DNA of 64,000 bases from Oegoconia quadripuncta. Taxonomy: Eukaryota > Arthropoda > Insecta > Lepidoptera > Autostichidae. The stretch covers positions 18,904,801 to 18,968,800 of the forward strand of contig OX438753.1 of the NCBI GenBank assembly GCA_949316235.1, given 5' to 3'. Below are positions 39,043 through 51,079 of this stretch, piece after piece. The notes beneath the pieces were generated by a model that did not search any database, had not been told where the DNA came from, and saw only the letters and a list, made by a program, of their open reading frames with translations. The position numbers were made by a program, and so were the translations under genes. Numbering within the stretch: position 1 is the first letter of the stretch; each line of letters opens with the position of its first letter.

Positions 39043-41875
39043 TTAAAATTAATGTAATAATTCAAAATCTGATAAGGCGCCGCCACTGAACGCCGCTCTC
39101 TCTCTCTCATACACACGAAAACAAATACGGAACAAGTCGTTTCGTCCATCATTCGGGTCTGAAATGCCGGCGAAACTTTCCGTGGTAGATTCACTATATC
39201 GTCCTGGTGCTTGAAGTTTCATTTGTGAAGTACTGACTGAATAGATATTAGTTTTTTTGGCTACGCGTCATTTTTGACATAAACGCTACAAAAATGGGTA
39301 GAATAGAGGTATGAACTAGTATTTCGGACGAGCGATTTGTATAAGTGGCATATGAAGCTGAGCTACAACATTGCAAAGTGACGCACAAAACATTTTCGGT
39401 CTACGTTTAGATAGTTTAATAGATAGTGTCATTGGACGTCGTGGAAAAACAAGCAATTGTTACTATAATTATAACGATCTTGTACTTACTCTATTCACAA
39501 AGTCGCTGCCGACCGAAGCCCTCTCAATGCACAAAAACACTGCTCCGTCCGATCTCCCACATAAACATATGCAGGAGTGTTCTGTTGCATTCAACTGCAC
39601 AGTGCGTTGCTCCCTGATGATGCCTCGTGTAGAGGCGAAACGTGTTGGAATTGTTACTTGTGTGGTGCTCGGCTTGGGAGGTGCCAACCGTGACACTATA
39701 TGGGATAACCTGTTTCTGAGACCCTAGAAGACACGTCCCGCTCAATGTGCGACCTTCAGGCTACACACGCATGAAACTACAGTACATTACACATTTAAAA
39801 ATAATTTCCTTGAAAATGTCATTGTTATGTTTTTCCATAAATACATATACCTACCTGCAGTGCTTTACTATAAGTATTTTTTTTCATGAATATTTATGAT
39901 TCTTAATACAAACCAATACAATACTAATTTGCAAAGAAAAAAATTGTTGAATCCCGATTCTTCCTGTCCTGTATTTTAATCATGATTTCCCGCAAATTCG
40001 TATTTTAAAGTTGGCAATACTAGTGGTGGTAGTTGCCTGCTCCTGTTTGTGTTTATGTGAGTGAGCGTTATTGCCTGTGCATTGGGAGGGTATCGACGGG
40101 CTGCGGCATTATGTGCGAAATAACTGTAATTATAGTAACTAAGTTATGGATTATCGCAATATAACGCCTGATTCAGTGGAGTAAATTCTCCCATGCCACT
40201 TCCCTAAAATAAAACTAATTTTAAATTGATCCTATCTCGTTCTTATTATCCCACGAAGAAAGAGATGGGACCACATTAAAATTAGCTTTAGTTGAGTGTC
40301 GATGGAATCGACAACTTTGTGTCTTTGATTTTGCATACAATTTTGCTGATCATGAAAATTAATTGCGTCTATATTAGCAAGATGGTACGGGCAATATTTC
40401 TTGAGTCTTATTATAGTTTTTCACCAAGTAAACATAACGAACACCGATTTTTGTTGCAATACATTTTACTTTATAATGAATTGCCCTTGTAAATAAACTT
40501 AAATCCTGCTTTATTTGCATCAGTAGCGATGTGTATAATTTTGACTAACTGTATTATTATATTTATGTTAGCGTATTTTTGTATGATACTTTAAATGTGG
40601 TTGTTTATTTTTATACTTTATATTGTTTCGAACATGTAATATAATTAGTACATTCCTGATGTTTTAACTTATATAATACACTTTATTAAAATATCGTTAT
40701 TTTATTATTACTATAATTGTTATTATAATGTTGATATGGACTTGGAACTATGATAAAACATTATCATTAAAACATTAGCCTTTCACAACAACAACAACAA
40801 CATTTTACCGAAAGTTTGTAGGTAAGGTATAATTTGGCGATGTTATCAATATAAAAAAATCTCTTTCAGGTATCCAGTGGGTATAAGGACAAGACGTCTG
40901 ACATACGCAGGTTGTGTGATTTGCGATAAGAATGCAGATAGAAAAATTACGTGAACAAGTTTGCATCATATATTTAGATAGATAAAACCTACCTAAATTA
41001 CCTACGTAAAACACATCAACAACAACGTAAAATATATCTACATATATTTATGTGTAGATAAATAAAACGTGAGTAGTCTGAAACAAACCTTTACTGGTCT
41101 GTATTATGCAAATTAATATTATTGAAATGATGATCGTTGTTGGATCAACCAATACAATTTTAATAATCACAATTTAGATTTTTATAACTTTCGTATACTG
41201 ACAACTTACCATTATTGGTTTAATCATCGATATGAAGTGGCCAGTACTCATGGACTTATTATAAGTCCATGCCAGTACTTGACTACACTATCAATAACAT
41301 GAAAACTTTTGTTATTAGAACTCGACAGAACTACTGGGAATCCCTAGTACCATTTGTTCTGTTGATAGAACTAGTGAGACAAAAATTCCCATTAGTTCGG
41401 CTAACAGAACTGTCCAACAGAACTACTGGGAACAAAGGCATTATTTAGCTACAGCAATCACTAAAAGTACTATCAGAAAACATTCTTGATTTTCTTGTCT
41501 GTTTCAAACCGTACATTCGTAACAATATTACAAGTAAGGAAATTGTGGTCACTTCAATACAGGGTGAAATTTAATTCATGTAATTCCTGTTTACTGGTGA
41601 CCACTCCTGATTACGAACAGCTATCCACTAGGAACCATAGGCTAATTCGATCAAAATTTTTCGATTACCCATACAAAGTAAACCATTTTGAAGCCACGTT
41701 TAATATGGAAGTCCAACAATTTTCGGCTGAATAAGCGAGTCATATTTTATAGTTATCTTCCTAATAAAACTTATTAGCTTTCAAAGCATATTATTATCGA
41801 CAGCTTGTTAAAAATTTGATTTCTATTTGCATCACTACCATAGCGTCCAAAAGTTATTTGCATACACAATCTTAT

Positions 41876-42095
41876 ATCCCCACTATTGGGGCACAGTCTC
41901 TTCTCACTGTGAGAACGTATGGGCTAACAAGTGAACATCTAATTGGTTTTAAGCCGCTCATGTAGGTTCAGTTGAACATAACCAGGGACCGACCATCGAA
42001 AGCACGGAAACACTCGTATTAAAATGCCACTAGTGGTCACTCATCCAAGGACTGACGCGTCTGACATTACTTCGATAATCGAAAACGAATGTGTC
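41876..42095 (-). mobile_element. 5S-rRNA-derived SINE copy
   Basis: On the minus strand it contains the 5S-like segment TCCTTGGATGAGTGACCACTA, then the family tail with AATACGAGTGTTTCCGTG and CACTGTGAGAAGAGACTGTGC. The first half of the 5S head is eroded. Confidence 0.6.
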
Positions 42096-43329
42096 ATGAG
42101 AGCTTCTGATGCAGTGCTATCTGAATAATTAGTTAATCTAATGAAATCAATACAACGATGCCACCGATGGTTGATAGTGGAACTAATTAAGGCTAAAATT
42201 AAATATCACAGATTTGCGAGTTGTGTTACGTTTAACAAGTGTTTGGATTACTGCCAATCTGACAGCTACCGCGAGTCAACAAGGTAATACCGATTTATTT
42301 GAACGGCCGCACGTGTAGTACAGATAGAGAATAAGAAAGTTTAACGAGGTATTACGTATTAAAACAACACATCGAAAACGTAATGTGTGGGCTGCTCTGC
42401 ATTTCATCGACGTTAGATTACAAAGTAATAGCATACTATTAGTTATTCTGTGGTTATAGATACTATATTTTTATATGTGAAAGATGAGCGTTTGCCTGCA
42501 CGTGAGTTAGTACATCCTAGCGCTTAGTGTTGGCATTGTATCCGCAGCGCATCAATGAACGACGTTGCACTTGACCACCCGTTTGACCTCTATTGCGTTA
42601 CAATAAGATCTAAACCTATACAATCGGACTTTTGCTCTATTAATTTTGCATACTCGAGACATTCATGCTGCTCTGTCTTAAATTATCCAATATAATATTA
42701 TATATGTGCAATTACGTTTAAAACAATGCGCGTTTTCCATGGAATATCACCCCGCTGTTCTCCTAACATGGTTTCCCATGTGTTCTATCGTAGAATTAAT
42801 ATGTAGTACTACAGACGTAACTCCATTAATTTTTTTTATTTGTTTTACGAAAAGTTACAGCTAATTTAATTGTAAGAATATTGATTGACATAAGCCATTT
42901 AGGTAGGTCCAACATGTAGGTATTTATGTAGCGACTGACCCAGAGATCATATATGCCACAATACAAACACGTGGTTCGATGTTGATAAAATTTGGTTGGT
43001 GTTCCTGAGGGTGCAGAAGAAGAGTGTTGCGGCCGGACACGAAGATCTTGCCTGAACATAGGACAGACCCAACGTGTCGACAAGTTTTAAATATAGGATA
43101 GACTTGTCGCATTTCTCTCTTTACGAAGTTAGTAATTTACTTAGGTAACATAGTTTCTTGTTAATATTATGATTGATAATACATTTAGGATTAGTAGCGA
43201 AATATGTGTCACATCTACTTGTGTTTCTGGCCGTTTAACATTGATCATGTGAGGACGATTCAGAAATATTGCTGGTAAAGTTACCTACTACTTGATAACA
43301 TCAATGTCACGATTGTTCAACATCTGTCT

Positions 43330-43562
43330 AAAATTATAAATGCGAACGTTTCGATGTTTGTTTGTTTATTTGTTTGTTGCTCAATCACGGCGATACGGAT
43401 GAACGGATTTGGATGAAATTTGGTATACTTATATGTAGAACATACCCTGGATTAAGACATAGAATATTTTTTATCCCGATAAAGTGAGTAGGTCCCGCGA
43501 AATAAACAAATTTCCGTGATAAAGTTATTCCACGCAGGCGAAGCCGCGGGCGGATCACTAGT
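43330..43562 (+). mobile_element. Helitron-like non-autonomous element
   Basis: AAATTATAAATGCGAACG at the left, GGATTTGGATGAAATTTGG inside, a hairpin around CACGCAGGCGAAGCCGCGGG and CTAG at 43559-43562. Same group as 18600-18914 and the inverse copy at 63275-63482. Confidence 0.65.
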
Positions 43563-44890
43563 GTCTCAATAATGTTGAAACTAAACAATCAACATGCTTT
43601 GTTAGTAACATTAACACATCAACTGCCCGCGACGCAATCATAATTGAAAGCACGCAATCATAATTGAAAGCAATTGCTTGTGGTCAATGGTGACTGCGAT
43701 TGCGCTCCAATGGGCCTGATAAAGGTAGTTAACAATGATAGGTAATGAATTACTTAGTATCAATCGATGGATTTACTCACGTCCCTGCTCCATCTCGTGG
43801 TACCATATTAACTTCATAGATTTGTTTGCATTACATTATATAAGACAATGCATTACACACATTCAAGTCACAGTTTTACAGTGAGCGGTTTGATTTAAGT
43901 TACTAAGCCAGAAATAAGGAATAAAAGTTGAATGATTTGAACCGAAAATTCGATTATTAGGAGTGATCGTGCATTATGTCCAGCAGTGGACATCACTAAG
44001 TAGGTAGGTATACTTAATTTAAATGAACAGGTAATTAAAAATTGATGATGAGTGTAAATAGGACCTAGGTATTTTGTGATACTAAGTAACTACTTGAGAA
44101 AAGATCTGATTTAAAATAAGGTATATTACACATGCAGAAAATACCTAATTGACTGTTACCACACAGTTGTGTGTAGGCAGAATACACATGACATTATGCT
44201 GACGTTCCTTTCGGAGCGGATGGATTACATTTTTGCCCTGCGGAGATTGACAACATCCGATGGATGAATAGGTAGCAAATACCTAAAAGATTCACAAGCA
44301 AACGAAGCTGCAATCGGTTGCATTCGTACGTTGCTAGGTGAACGCGCGCGTTCGGAATCAGGATTTAGCTGGTGCCAGCTTTCTTCTTTGAAGCGACGCG
44401 ACGGGGCGAACGAAGGCAGCAGCGGTTTCTCCATCTGAATAATCCGGCTTACGCCTTATAAAAATCTTTCATCGGATTATTAGATTCAAGATTTTATTTA
44501 TTTGGAAAAACGGAACGCAAAAGACAGGCGCATTCAGATAAAATACCAATTCAGTAGTTTTTGAAAATGACAACACAAAATAAAAAATAATGTACACGTC
44601 ACGTAATACTCATTCCAATTTATTCCTTTCAACCGTTTTTAAAGAATATAGGTACTTCAAATAATATTTCACGATCGTACTAGATAGCAAGGTTTAACAA
44701 GGTCAACATAATTAAATGTAACTGTATTTCAATAGTTGTTCTTAAATGGTTACGTATGGAAACACTGGAACTGTCATTAATTATTATTATTAAAACAGTT
44801 CGACTAATGGCCAAGCCTATTTTTCTGGTTTAGTGTTTTTTCTTCGTTATTATTTTATTTTTTAATAGTTTAAAAAGTCAGTTAGCCACC

Positions 44891-44935
44891 ATGGTTGTTA
44901 AAGTTTATATTAGTGGTATTTCCGGAAACAAGGAG
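44891..44935 (+). CDS. Sh3beta: SH3BGRL-like exon 1
   Basis: ATG at 44891 in GCCACCATGG; reads MVVKVYISGISGNKE; donor GTAAGT follows 44935. The start is chosen because family proteins begin at this MVVKVY/MVIRVY position. Confidence 0.92.
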
Positions 44936-47900
44936 GTAAGTTTAATATTAGAAAATGCCTGGGTTGGCCGGGTGCTATTCTTCTAGTCTTTTTCTTCAAG
45001 CTGATTCATAATACAGTTTTTGATTACGTGATTTTACTATATATTTTAGGTGAAGAAGAGACAACAACGTGTGCTAATGATATTAGATTCTAAAAACATA
45101 AAATATGATGTCATTGACATAACGGAGCCAGGAAGGGAAACTGATAAGGAGTTTATGCAAAACAATGCTAAGTCGAACGGTGGCACCGTCAGCGACCCCA
45201 ACCCGCGGTCGCCGCTGCCGCCGCAGGTGTTCAACGACGAGGAATACTGCGGCGTGAGTACTCACTACTCTTACCATCACAGTAGATGTGGCCACTCCCG
45301 CCTGTCCAGTTACTGTATAAGAGTAAGACAGTCCAAAACAAAACTTTCAGTAATCACAGGTTTATCTGTGTTGCATCAAAAATAACCAAACTCTGAAAGA
45401 CTATGCCTTAATAAGAATAAAATTTATTGAGCAAAAAACATATTGAACACTACAAAACAGTTCATTTTTCCCAAATTAGGGTAGCTCTGTATCTCAGGAG
45501 CCATTACTGCTCATTGACAAAGATGACTCCCCAGTGAAGGACGAGCAAGACATTCAAGGGTTGCTCTCTTTACATAGGTTACACTGTGTAATATTGTATA
45601 ATTAAACTGAATATCGCTGAGCGGCCTATATCCATCATTCAGATCGTCAAAAATTTTGTCAATAATGGTGTCGATTTGGATGTACACCAACTAAACTAAA
45701 ACCAGTTTTAAAGTAGTACTGTCTCTTTCTCCCTGGAACAGTACAAAGCGACAGCACCACTCCAAAACTGGTTTTAATTTAGTTTAGTTGGTGTACATCC
45801 AAATCGACACCATTGTCTGTTTAGTGATGTAATTTGGCAGCTAAATATTATGTATGATATGAATGCCTGACGCTTTCAGAAATGTGCCAAATTTATCTTA
45901 TCATTTTTATCAACTAAAATTGCTAAGGATTTAATTATTTTGTCATACTTTTATCTTGACAGGATTATGACCAATTCGACCTGGCTAATGAAGTGGATAC
46001 TTTGGAACAGTTCTTAAAGGTAGAAGTTCCTCCAGAAGAACCACGCCAGGAGGAAAATAAGGTAATACATTGATAATAAAACTTTATGTTGGGCATGGCA
46101 ACTAAAGGAACTGCAACATAGACTAAATTACTTGATATTCTGTATAAATTTTCTTTGTTTGCACACCAATATCACATGAGATTCCTTTGTAACAATACTG
46201 GCGGGCAGTGTATTAGAATCGCAGAAATTCATTTGCTGTACTGGTTGGGCATATTACATACGCTACCACTTTACAGATGTATGTCTCATGATTAACCCTC
46301 AGATTATAGCAGAATACCAGTGCTTCGTGTCTCTTCCTGGGCAAACTCAAAAAGTTTTATTTCTTTAGTTATAATGCTTTAAATTTTACAATTAGGTATT
46401 TCAAATTGTATTTGTATTGACTTATTTAAAAAGAGCAACCCTGGAGTTTCTTGCTCGTTCTTCTCTGGGGAGACTGCCTAGTGAATGAGCGATAACTGTA
46501 TGTCATGAGTAGTCATGACGATTTCAAATTATAACTTACGAAATAAAAACATTTTTGATTTTGATTTTATAACATTTGAAAACCTCATGACATACAATTA
46601 TTGTTCATTCACAAGGCAAAGCTACACATAACACTGGGCTTTTATTAATGTTTATGTTTTAAATTTACTATGAACCTATATTGAGAGTGACCACACTTAC
46701 AAGGAATCTATCAAATCAAATCAAAATATTTTATTTCATAGGATAAAATTATCACTTGAAAACGCCACTATTAATATTACATTTAAATTCACTGCTCATT
46801 CACAAAGCTGACTCCCCAGAGAAGAACGAGCAAGAAACTCTAGGGTTGCTCTTTTAAACAGATTATGGATTACAATTTGTGATTTGATAATTATATGAAT
46901 AAGAAGACAGCTATGTCCATGCTTGCATATCAATAATGAATTGGCTACATCATTCCCTTTTTGGATGGGATAGTGGTCAAACTCATCGTTCATGAAAAAA
47001 ATTTAAAATTGTACATAGCAGTTGGACAGTTTTCTATCACAATGAGGAAATGCAAGCCATAGTCCACCATATGAAACCACTGTAGGTAGACATGCTTTTT
47101 TTTATGCACAATGGCTTAGCACTTGACCTCAATCCCGCCTAATGTTAAGTGAAGATGAGGCCGAAGGTGGAAGCATACTGATCCGGAAACCCCTGCCTAT
47201 TTGGGGCACTGGCTATCTTATCTCTGACAACCGGAACACAATGATGCTATTAACATTGCTGTTTGGCAACAAGATTTAGATAAGATGGTGGGAATATGCA
47301 TTATCTCACAATATTTTTCTTTACCAAAAAGGCATTGATAAATCTGTACATGAATTTACTTTAATGATTATAATTCAGTTGTATGGCTAAAACACACAAC
47401 TTATCACTCCCCTGTGATTTGATGTTGTCCCACCACAATAGTGTTGCTTAGCTTCTTTGCCACTAATGATAACAAATTTAATAATGATAAAAGGTAAAGA
47501 TCATCTCATGGCGTTTCAAGAGGAATGGTGGGAAACCGCCAAGGATAGAAATGAGTGAAAGAGTTTGGGGGAGGCCTTTGCCCAGCAGTGGGACAGAATA
47601 GGCTAATTAAAAAAAAAAAAAAAAAAAAAAGGTAAAGAATATTATAGTTTGTTGTACCAAATTACACTGTTCATTGCAAGTCCATCATTAGCTCAACAAC
47701 TGGATCTGAACCTAGGTCAACGGCTAGCACTACAAGACATGCCTATTTACTCTATAAACTATTGGAGACAAAGTTTATCAAACACGAATTTTCATGTAGG
47801 CTTTACTTAGTTCTCCCTGTAAATTGCTTATGTTTTTATTTTAAAAGGAAAATGCAGTAAATGGTGAAGTTGAAGAAACAAAATCCAAGGAGAATTCCCA

Positions 47901-48441
47901 AGAGAGAGAGGCTGCAGACACAGACAAGACTGATGAGAAAGAAGGTACTCCTGCTAAAGAAGGTACACCTGCTAAAGAAGGCACACCTGCTAAAGAAGAC
48001 ACACCTGCTAAAGATGGCACTCCTGCTAAAGAAGGTACACCACAGAGAGATGGAACACCGGCAAAAGATAGCAGAGCTTCTAAAGAAGGCTCACCAGCCG
48101 AAAATGAATCTGAAAAGCACTCCTCGAAAGGAGATTCACCTGCAAAAGAAACATCTCCTGAAAAGGAAACATCCCCAGAAAGGCAGAAATCTGTGGACAA
48201 AGAGGGTACACCGTCAGAGAAAGCTATATCACCGGAGAAAGAAACTGAAGTAGAATCCAAAAAATCATCAAAAGAAAATACCCCGGAAAAGGGTGAATCA
48301 GTCAATGAAAATGGTACCGTCAGTTCCCGCGAAGTGTCTGAAGAAAAAGACGCGGGAGGGGATGCTGACAATGTGGAAAGTAAAAAAGATAACCCCTCTG
48401 AAGCTCTCATCGAAAACGAGCAAGCAGCAGCCAAGGAGTAG
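44891..48441 (+). CDS. Sh3beta: SH3BGRL/Sh3beta-type protein, complete four-exon gene
   Basis: SH3-domain-binding glutamic-acid-rich proteins are small cytosolic proteins with a thioredoxin/glutaredoxin-like fold that lacks the redox CxxC; their precise function is unsettled. Exons: 44891-44935, 45050-45253, 45963-46061, 47848-48441; all introns are GT-AG in phase 0; the protein is 313 residues. It opens MVVKVYISGISGNKE and VKKRQQRVLMILDSKNIKYD, matches the family through DITEPGRE, NGGTVSDPNPRSPLPPQVF (the proline-rich SH3-ligand-like motif) and NDEEYCGDYDQFDLANEVD, with the fold ending at about residue 105. The rest (exon 4) is a highly charged Glu/Lys/Ser/Pro/Thr tail starting with (E/D)GTPAK repeats, far longer than in vertebrate SH3BGRL (about 114 residues). 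The start ATG has context GCCACCATGG. A poly(A) signal is at 49003. Confidence 0.93.
45050..45253 (+). CDS. Sh3beta: SH3BGRL-like exon 2 (core fold)
   Basis: The acceptor ACTATATATTTTAG precedes 45050 and the donor GTGAGT follows 45253. It codes 68 residues from VKKRQQRVLMILDS to NDEEYCG, strongly conserved with insect Sh3beta. Confidence 0.95.
45480..45600 (-). mobile_element. LINE 3' UTR fragment
   Basis: GAGCCATTACTGCTCATTGAC, GACTCCCCAGTGAAGGACGAG and GGGTTGCTCTCTTTA match the fragment at 46793-46850. In SH3BGRL-like intron 2, antisense. Confidence 0.5.
45664..45814. mobile_element. Palindromic MITE in SH3BGRL-like intron 2
   Basis: The arms AATGGTGTCGATTTGGATGT... and their exact inverse (...ACATCCAAATCGACACCATT) extend over roughly 50 bases each, including CACCAACTAAACTAAA and ACCAGTTTTA. 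The loop is about 50 bases, with AGTACTGTC/GACAGCAC-like partial symmetry. Arms are nearly perfect, so it is young. Confidence 0.88.
45963..46061 (+). CDS. Sh3beta: SH3BGRL-like exon 3
   Basis: The acceptor TTTTATCTTGACAG precedes 45963 and the donor GTAATA follows 46061. It codes DYDQFDLANEVDTLEQFLK and VEVPPEEPRQEENK, the last helix of the fold and the start of the tail. Confidence 0.93.
46435..46570 (+). mobile_element. LINE 3' end in SH3BGRL-like intron 3
   Basis: AGAGCAACCCTGGAGTTTCTT and GCTCGTTCTTCTCTGGGGAG, ending in TTTTTGATTTTGATTTT. Its inverse relative lies about 150 bases away. Confidence 0.6.
46690..46870 (-). mobile_element. LINE 3' end, opposite orientation
   Basis: AATCAAATCAAAATATTTTA at the end, TAGGATAAAATTATCACTTG, then CAGAGAAGAACGAGCAAGAAA and GGGTTGCTCTTTT. 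The same family as 11955-12035 and 46435-46570. Confidence 0.6.
47108..47290 (-). mobile_element. tRNA-derived SINE (family B) tail fragment
   Basis: CAATGGCTTAGCACTTGACCT, GTTAAGTGAAGATGAGGCCGA and GGCTATCTTATCTCTGACAAC match the inverse of 57000-57208. Confidence 0.65.
47500..47631 (+). mobile_element. LINE 3' end with poly(A)
   Basis: GTGGGAAACCGCCAAGGATAG, GGGGGAGGCCTTTGCCCAGC and AGTGGGACAGAATAGGCTAAT then a run of A. A polyadenylated retroelement tail in SH3BGRL-like intron 3. Confidence 0.55.
47848..48441 (+). CDS. Sh3beta: SH3BGRL-like exon 4 (charged repeat tail)
   Basis: The acceptor TTTTATTTTAAAAG precedes 47848; TAG at 48439-48441. It codes 197 residues: ENAVNGEVEETKSKENSQ, then nine six-residue units (E/D)GTPAK and variants, then KETSPEKETSPERQK-type repeats, ending ALIENEQAAAKE. 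Predicted disordered. The opposite strand also has a long open frame, which is a shadow of the repeat. Confidence 0.92.
   Translation, partial: ENAVNGEVEETKSKENSQEREAADTDKTDEKEGTPAKEGTPAKEGTPAKEDTPAKDGTPAKEGTPQRDGTPAKDSRASKEGSPAENESEKHSSKGDSPAKETSPEKETSPERQKSVDKEGTPSEKAISPEKETEVESKKSSKENTPEKGESVNENGTVSSREVSEEKDAGGDADNVESKKDNPSEALIENEQAAAKE
47941..48102 (+). repeat. 18-bp coding tandem repeat, nine units (EGTPAK)
   Basis: Units start at 47941, 47959, 47977, 47995, 48013, 48031, 48049, 48067 and 48085. The first five are nearly identical in DNA (GAAGGTACTCCTGCTAAA type); later ones are diverged (EGTPQR, DSRASK, EGSPAE). Confidence 0.93.
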
Positions 48442-49002
48442 ATAAGACTGCTGCAGCACTGATTGCTTCTCAGCTCAAATCAAGCCCTAGCACTAAGAAA
48501 GCACTAAGTCTGTTCCGTTGTTTATAATGCATCATTTGACTTCTTTGCTATAATTAGTCATTGTATATAATGCAAAGGAGTATATGTTGAGAATTCATGT
48601 TATGTGGCGATGTATAGTTGTTTTTTATGAAATGGCCTACTATCGTAAATCATTTAGTTTATTAATTTCTTATCAAGTTACAGAGTAAGTTTCTATTTAA
48701 CATTTTTTATCCCTCATTAGGCTTGTATTATTTTAAAGTATTAATATTATTTTTTTACCTTTATCGACTTTGATGAATTTTTGGTATATTCAAAAGAAAA
48801 TGGATTTAAGTTTTAAAGACTATTTATTGTTGCGAGTAAAGGAGTGCTCTTTTTATACACTAGATATATTTTAGTGATCATTTTATTATACAATATTGTT
48901 AAGATGGTAATGAATGACTAATGATAATGCGCTTTAGCAGAAAGAGTCCATAAATTATTTATATACATTGTAAATTTTACAATTTATTGAGCATTCTTAG
49001 AA

Positions 49003-49008
49003 AATAAA
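49003..49008 (+). promoter_or_regulatory. Probable poly(A) signal of the SH3BGRL-like gene
   Basis: AATAAA about 560 bases after the stop codon, in AT-rich sequence, followed by TGCACTGCTTCAGTTTTG. Confidence 0.5.
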
Positions 49009-49837
49009 CATGCACTGCTTCAGTTTTGATTTGTAACAAATTACCTTTTTCATGACAATCTTTTTCCTCATTTTATTAATATTATTAAAGACATTTTTTT
49101 AACTAATTTTTCATACGAATTATATAAAATGCTAAAAAGCGTTGTTTTTTTCTTTATGTAACAATTACCGAAAATTGGTTAGATTGTGCTAGAATTCAAT
49201 AATGCCACTCAGTTTGTATTGACCTGTTTCTGCATGAGTTTTCAGATATTTCTTTCAACTGCCTTGCGTTGTGACATTCACTGTTCACAATAAATCACGG
49301 TCACGGACAATCACGGTCAAACATTGCTGGAATTCCGAAATAGGACCTCTAAGTCCGTGAATTCTTGGAATTTTGGCGATTCGCACGCGCGCATTCAAAA
49401 GCGAACAAATCAAGTCTTAGTGACACTGGGTTACTTACACGACCTAAAGGGAAATTTTTTTTTTTTTGCATATAAAGTTACTTTTTGTCATGGTTTTGGG
49501 CGTCAAATATTCAGAGATATTTTAGGGAATATATAGGGGGTTTTGTATCAGTATCCCATTGTTTAGACATTTAAGCATCAGCAAACAAAACAGCAAGCTC
49601 CCAGGCCTTCTTAATTTTTCATTAATTTATCATCAGACATGTTTGAACGTATGGATAGACAGATTTGCCGTATAAATCAAATTTCACATAGTTGTACGAC
49701 GCTTAACCTTACCACCTTATACATAAGGCGTGAATTGTGGGAGAAATGTAAAAATTTTCTAAATAGCCAGCTGTTTATTAGGCTACCACAAGGTGGCGGT
49801 GTGTGGGCTATTTGTAGATATTTATCGTGATCCAGCA

Positions 49838-50500
49838 CTAGTAGCATGACAGGACCCCGATTTTCGCGCACTCGACGTTTCACTGTCGATAGACATTCGA
49901 TAGAGCGCGAACTCATGCTTGACCTAAATTCAGAAATCCGTCCGGTATTCTACGGCGATCTAGTTTTAAACAGACACAACTTCTGAGCTTTCAAGCATTT
50001 TTGCCATTCGTATTACTGGCACTATTACTTGTGGTAGCCTTCTTCTACCGCCACGCGCACTGCATCTAGGCGCAGTCTGTGGTGTATACGAAAGCAGGAG
50101 GCCGAGCTTCACTCGCCTTCCTTCCCCATAGGGATGGCCTTAGTGCCATGTTGCATTTCATTGGCTACACTCCCATTTGCCAAGGGGGGAAGTGGGAAAC
50201 CTTTTTCTTACTTACACACCCTATTTCTTTCTTTAATTAGCCTGGGATTCAAGGTACGTAGGGCACAGTCTACCTTCAGTAGACGCCGTGTCGAGTACCA
50301 CTGTCGATCCTATATAGCTTATAGATGGATGGATGTCTATCGACAGTGAAATGCGCGAGAATCTACGCCCAGGCGCGATAAAGGTTTAGGTCGCGCGACA
50401 TAATTTTTGTCCTGCTCATTCGCTTAGACGAAATATATAACTATCCCACTCTCACTCCTACGTCGCGCGCGACATACAATGTCATCTTGTCATTCATCGC
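49838..50500 (+). mobile_element. TGTCGCGCGACA-type repeat interrupted by a TIR element
   Basis: Outer repeat: CCAGCACTAGTAGCATGACAGG at the left and GCGCGATAAAGGTTTAGGTCG, CGACATAATTTTTGTCCTGC, AACTATCCCACTC, CGTCGCGCGCGACATACAATG at the right; uninterrupted relatives are at 61048-61200 and (inverse) 56795-57290. Inner element, about 49862-50370: inverted ends containing TTTCACTGTCGATAGACATT and its complement TGTCTATCGACAGTGAAAT. Confidence 0.65.
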
Positions 50501-51073
50501 TGGCACAGTCGCTGACTCACGTACGTACACGTCTACCGCGTATGAAAGAAGCTAAATAATTTTATAAGAGTGTGTTCCTTCAATATTACTCCATAAGAGG
50601 CCCATATGAAGTTTTCTCACTGTAAGGGTAATAAGTATGATTTTTACGCTGTGCGTTATTAAAACCTTATTATCTTATAATAAATAAAAACGTTTAATTC
50701 GTTCCTCCCAATGCATAACTAGATATAGGGTTTCGACCTCCTAGTAAGTATTAAGATACTTGTATCAGGAAGTCTCGCTCCTCCATAAACAAATGTTATC
50801 TCGCAAATAAATATCATCGCAACAAAAATATAATTTTGAGAATAAATCAGTTATCTATCACATTGTAAAAAAGTAGATTGCAAGATTGCTGGCACATTGA
50901 GTCTTATAGAGGATATATTATATCCTCCCGAGGGTCTGTTGTTGTAGTTCACTATTAAACTGACTTATTCGATTGCGCGACATTTATCGTGACGGTTATA
51001 ATAAAAGTACGTGTAAGTAAGTGAAATTTTTATATTTCCACGATTTCTTTGAGCAAATAAATTCTCTTAATAA

Positions 51074-51079
51074 TTTATT
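51074..51079 (-). promoter_or_regulatory. Candidate poly(A) signal of the sphingolipid synthase gene
   Basis: TTTATT on the plus strand is AATAAA on the minus strand, about 145 bases after the stop at 51224. The area is AT-rich, so chance occurrence is possible. Confidence 0.4.

Larger units (their letters stand above)
36884..44890. other. Intergenic region between GOPC and the SH3BGRL-like gene
   Basis: About 8 kb of AT-rich DNA with no supportable gene. It holds a LINE tail fragment (37310-37470), a small hairpin (38987-39042), an (ACA)n run near 40788-40801, a degenerate repeat rich in AGAACTACTGGGAA (41310-41440), a 5S-derived SINE (41876-42095) and a Helitron-like end (43330-43562). The 118-codon frame at 39371-39727 and the 82-codon frame at 41486-41734 are not recognised and have no start or splice support. 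The SH3BGRL-like promoter should lie near the right end. Confidence 0.6.

Noticed and set aside
39371..39727. 118-codon frame upstream of the SH3BGRL-like gene
   Set aside because: No recognisable domain, no splice context, mixed composition typical of intergenic DNA.
47841..48434. 197-codon minus-strand frame
   Set aside because: Exact shadow of SH3BGRL-like exon 4; the plus-strand frame has splice sites, homologous upstream exons and a stop.
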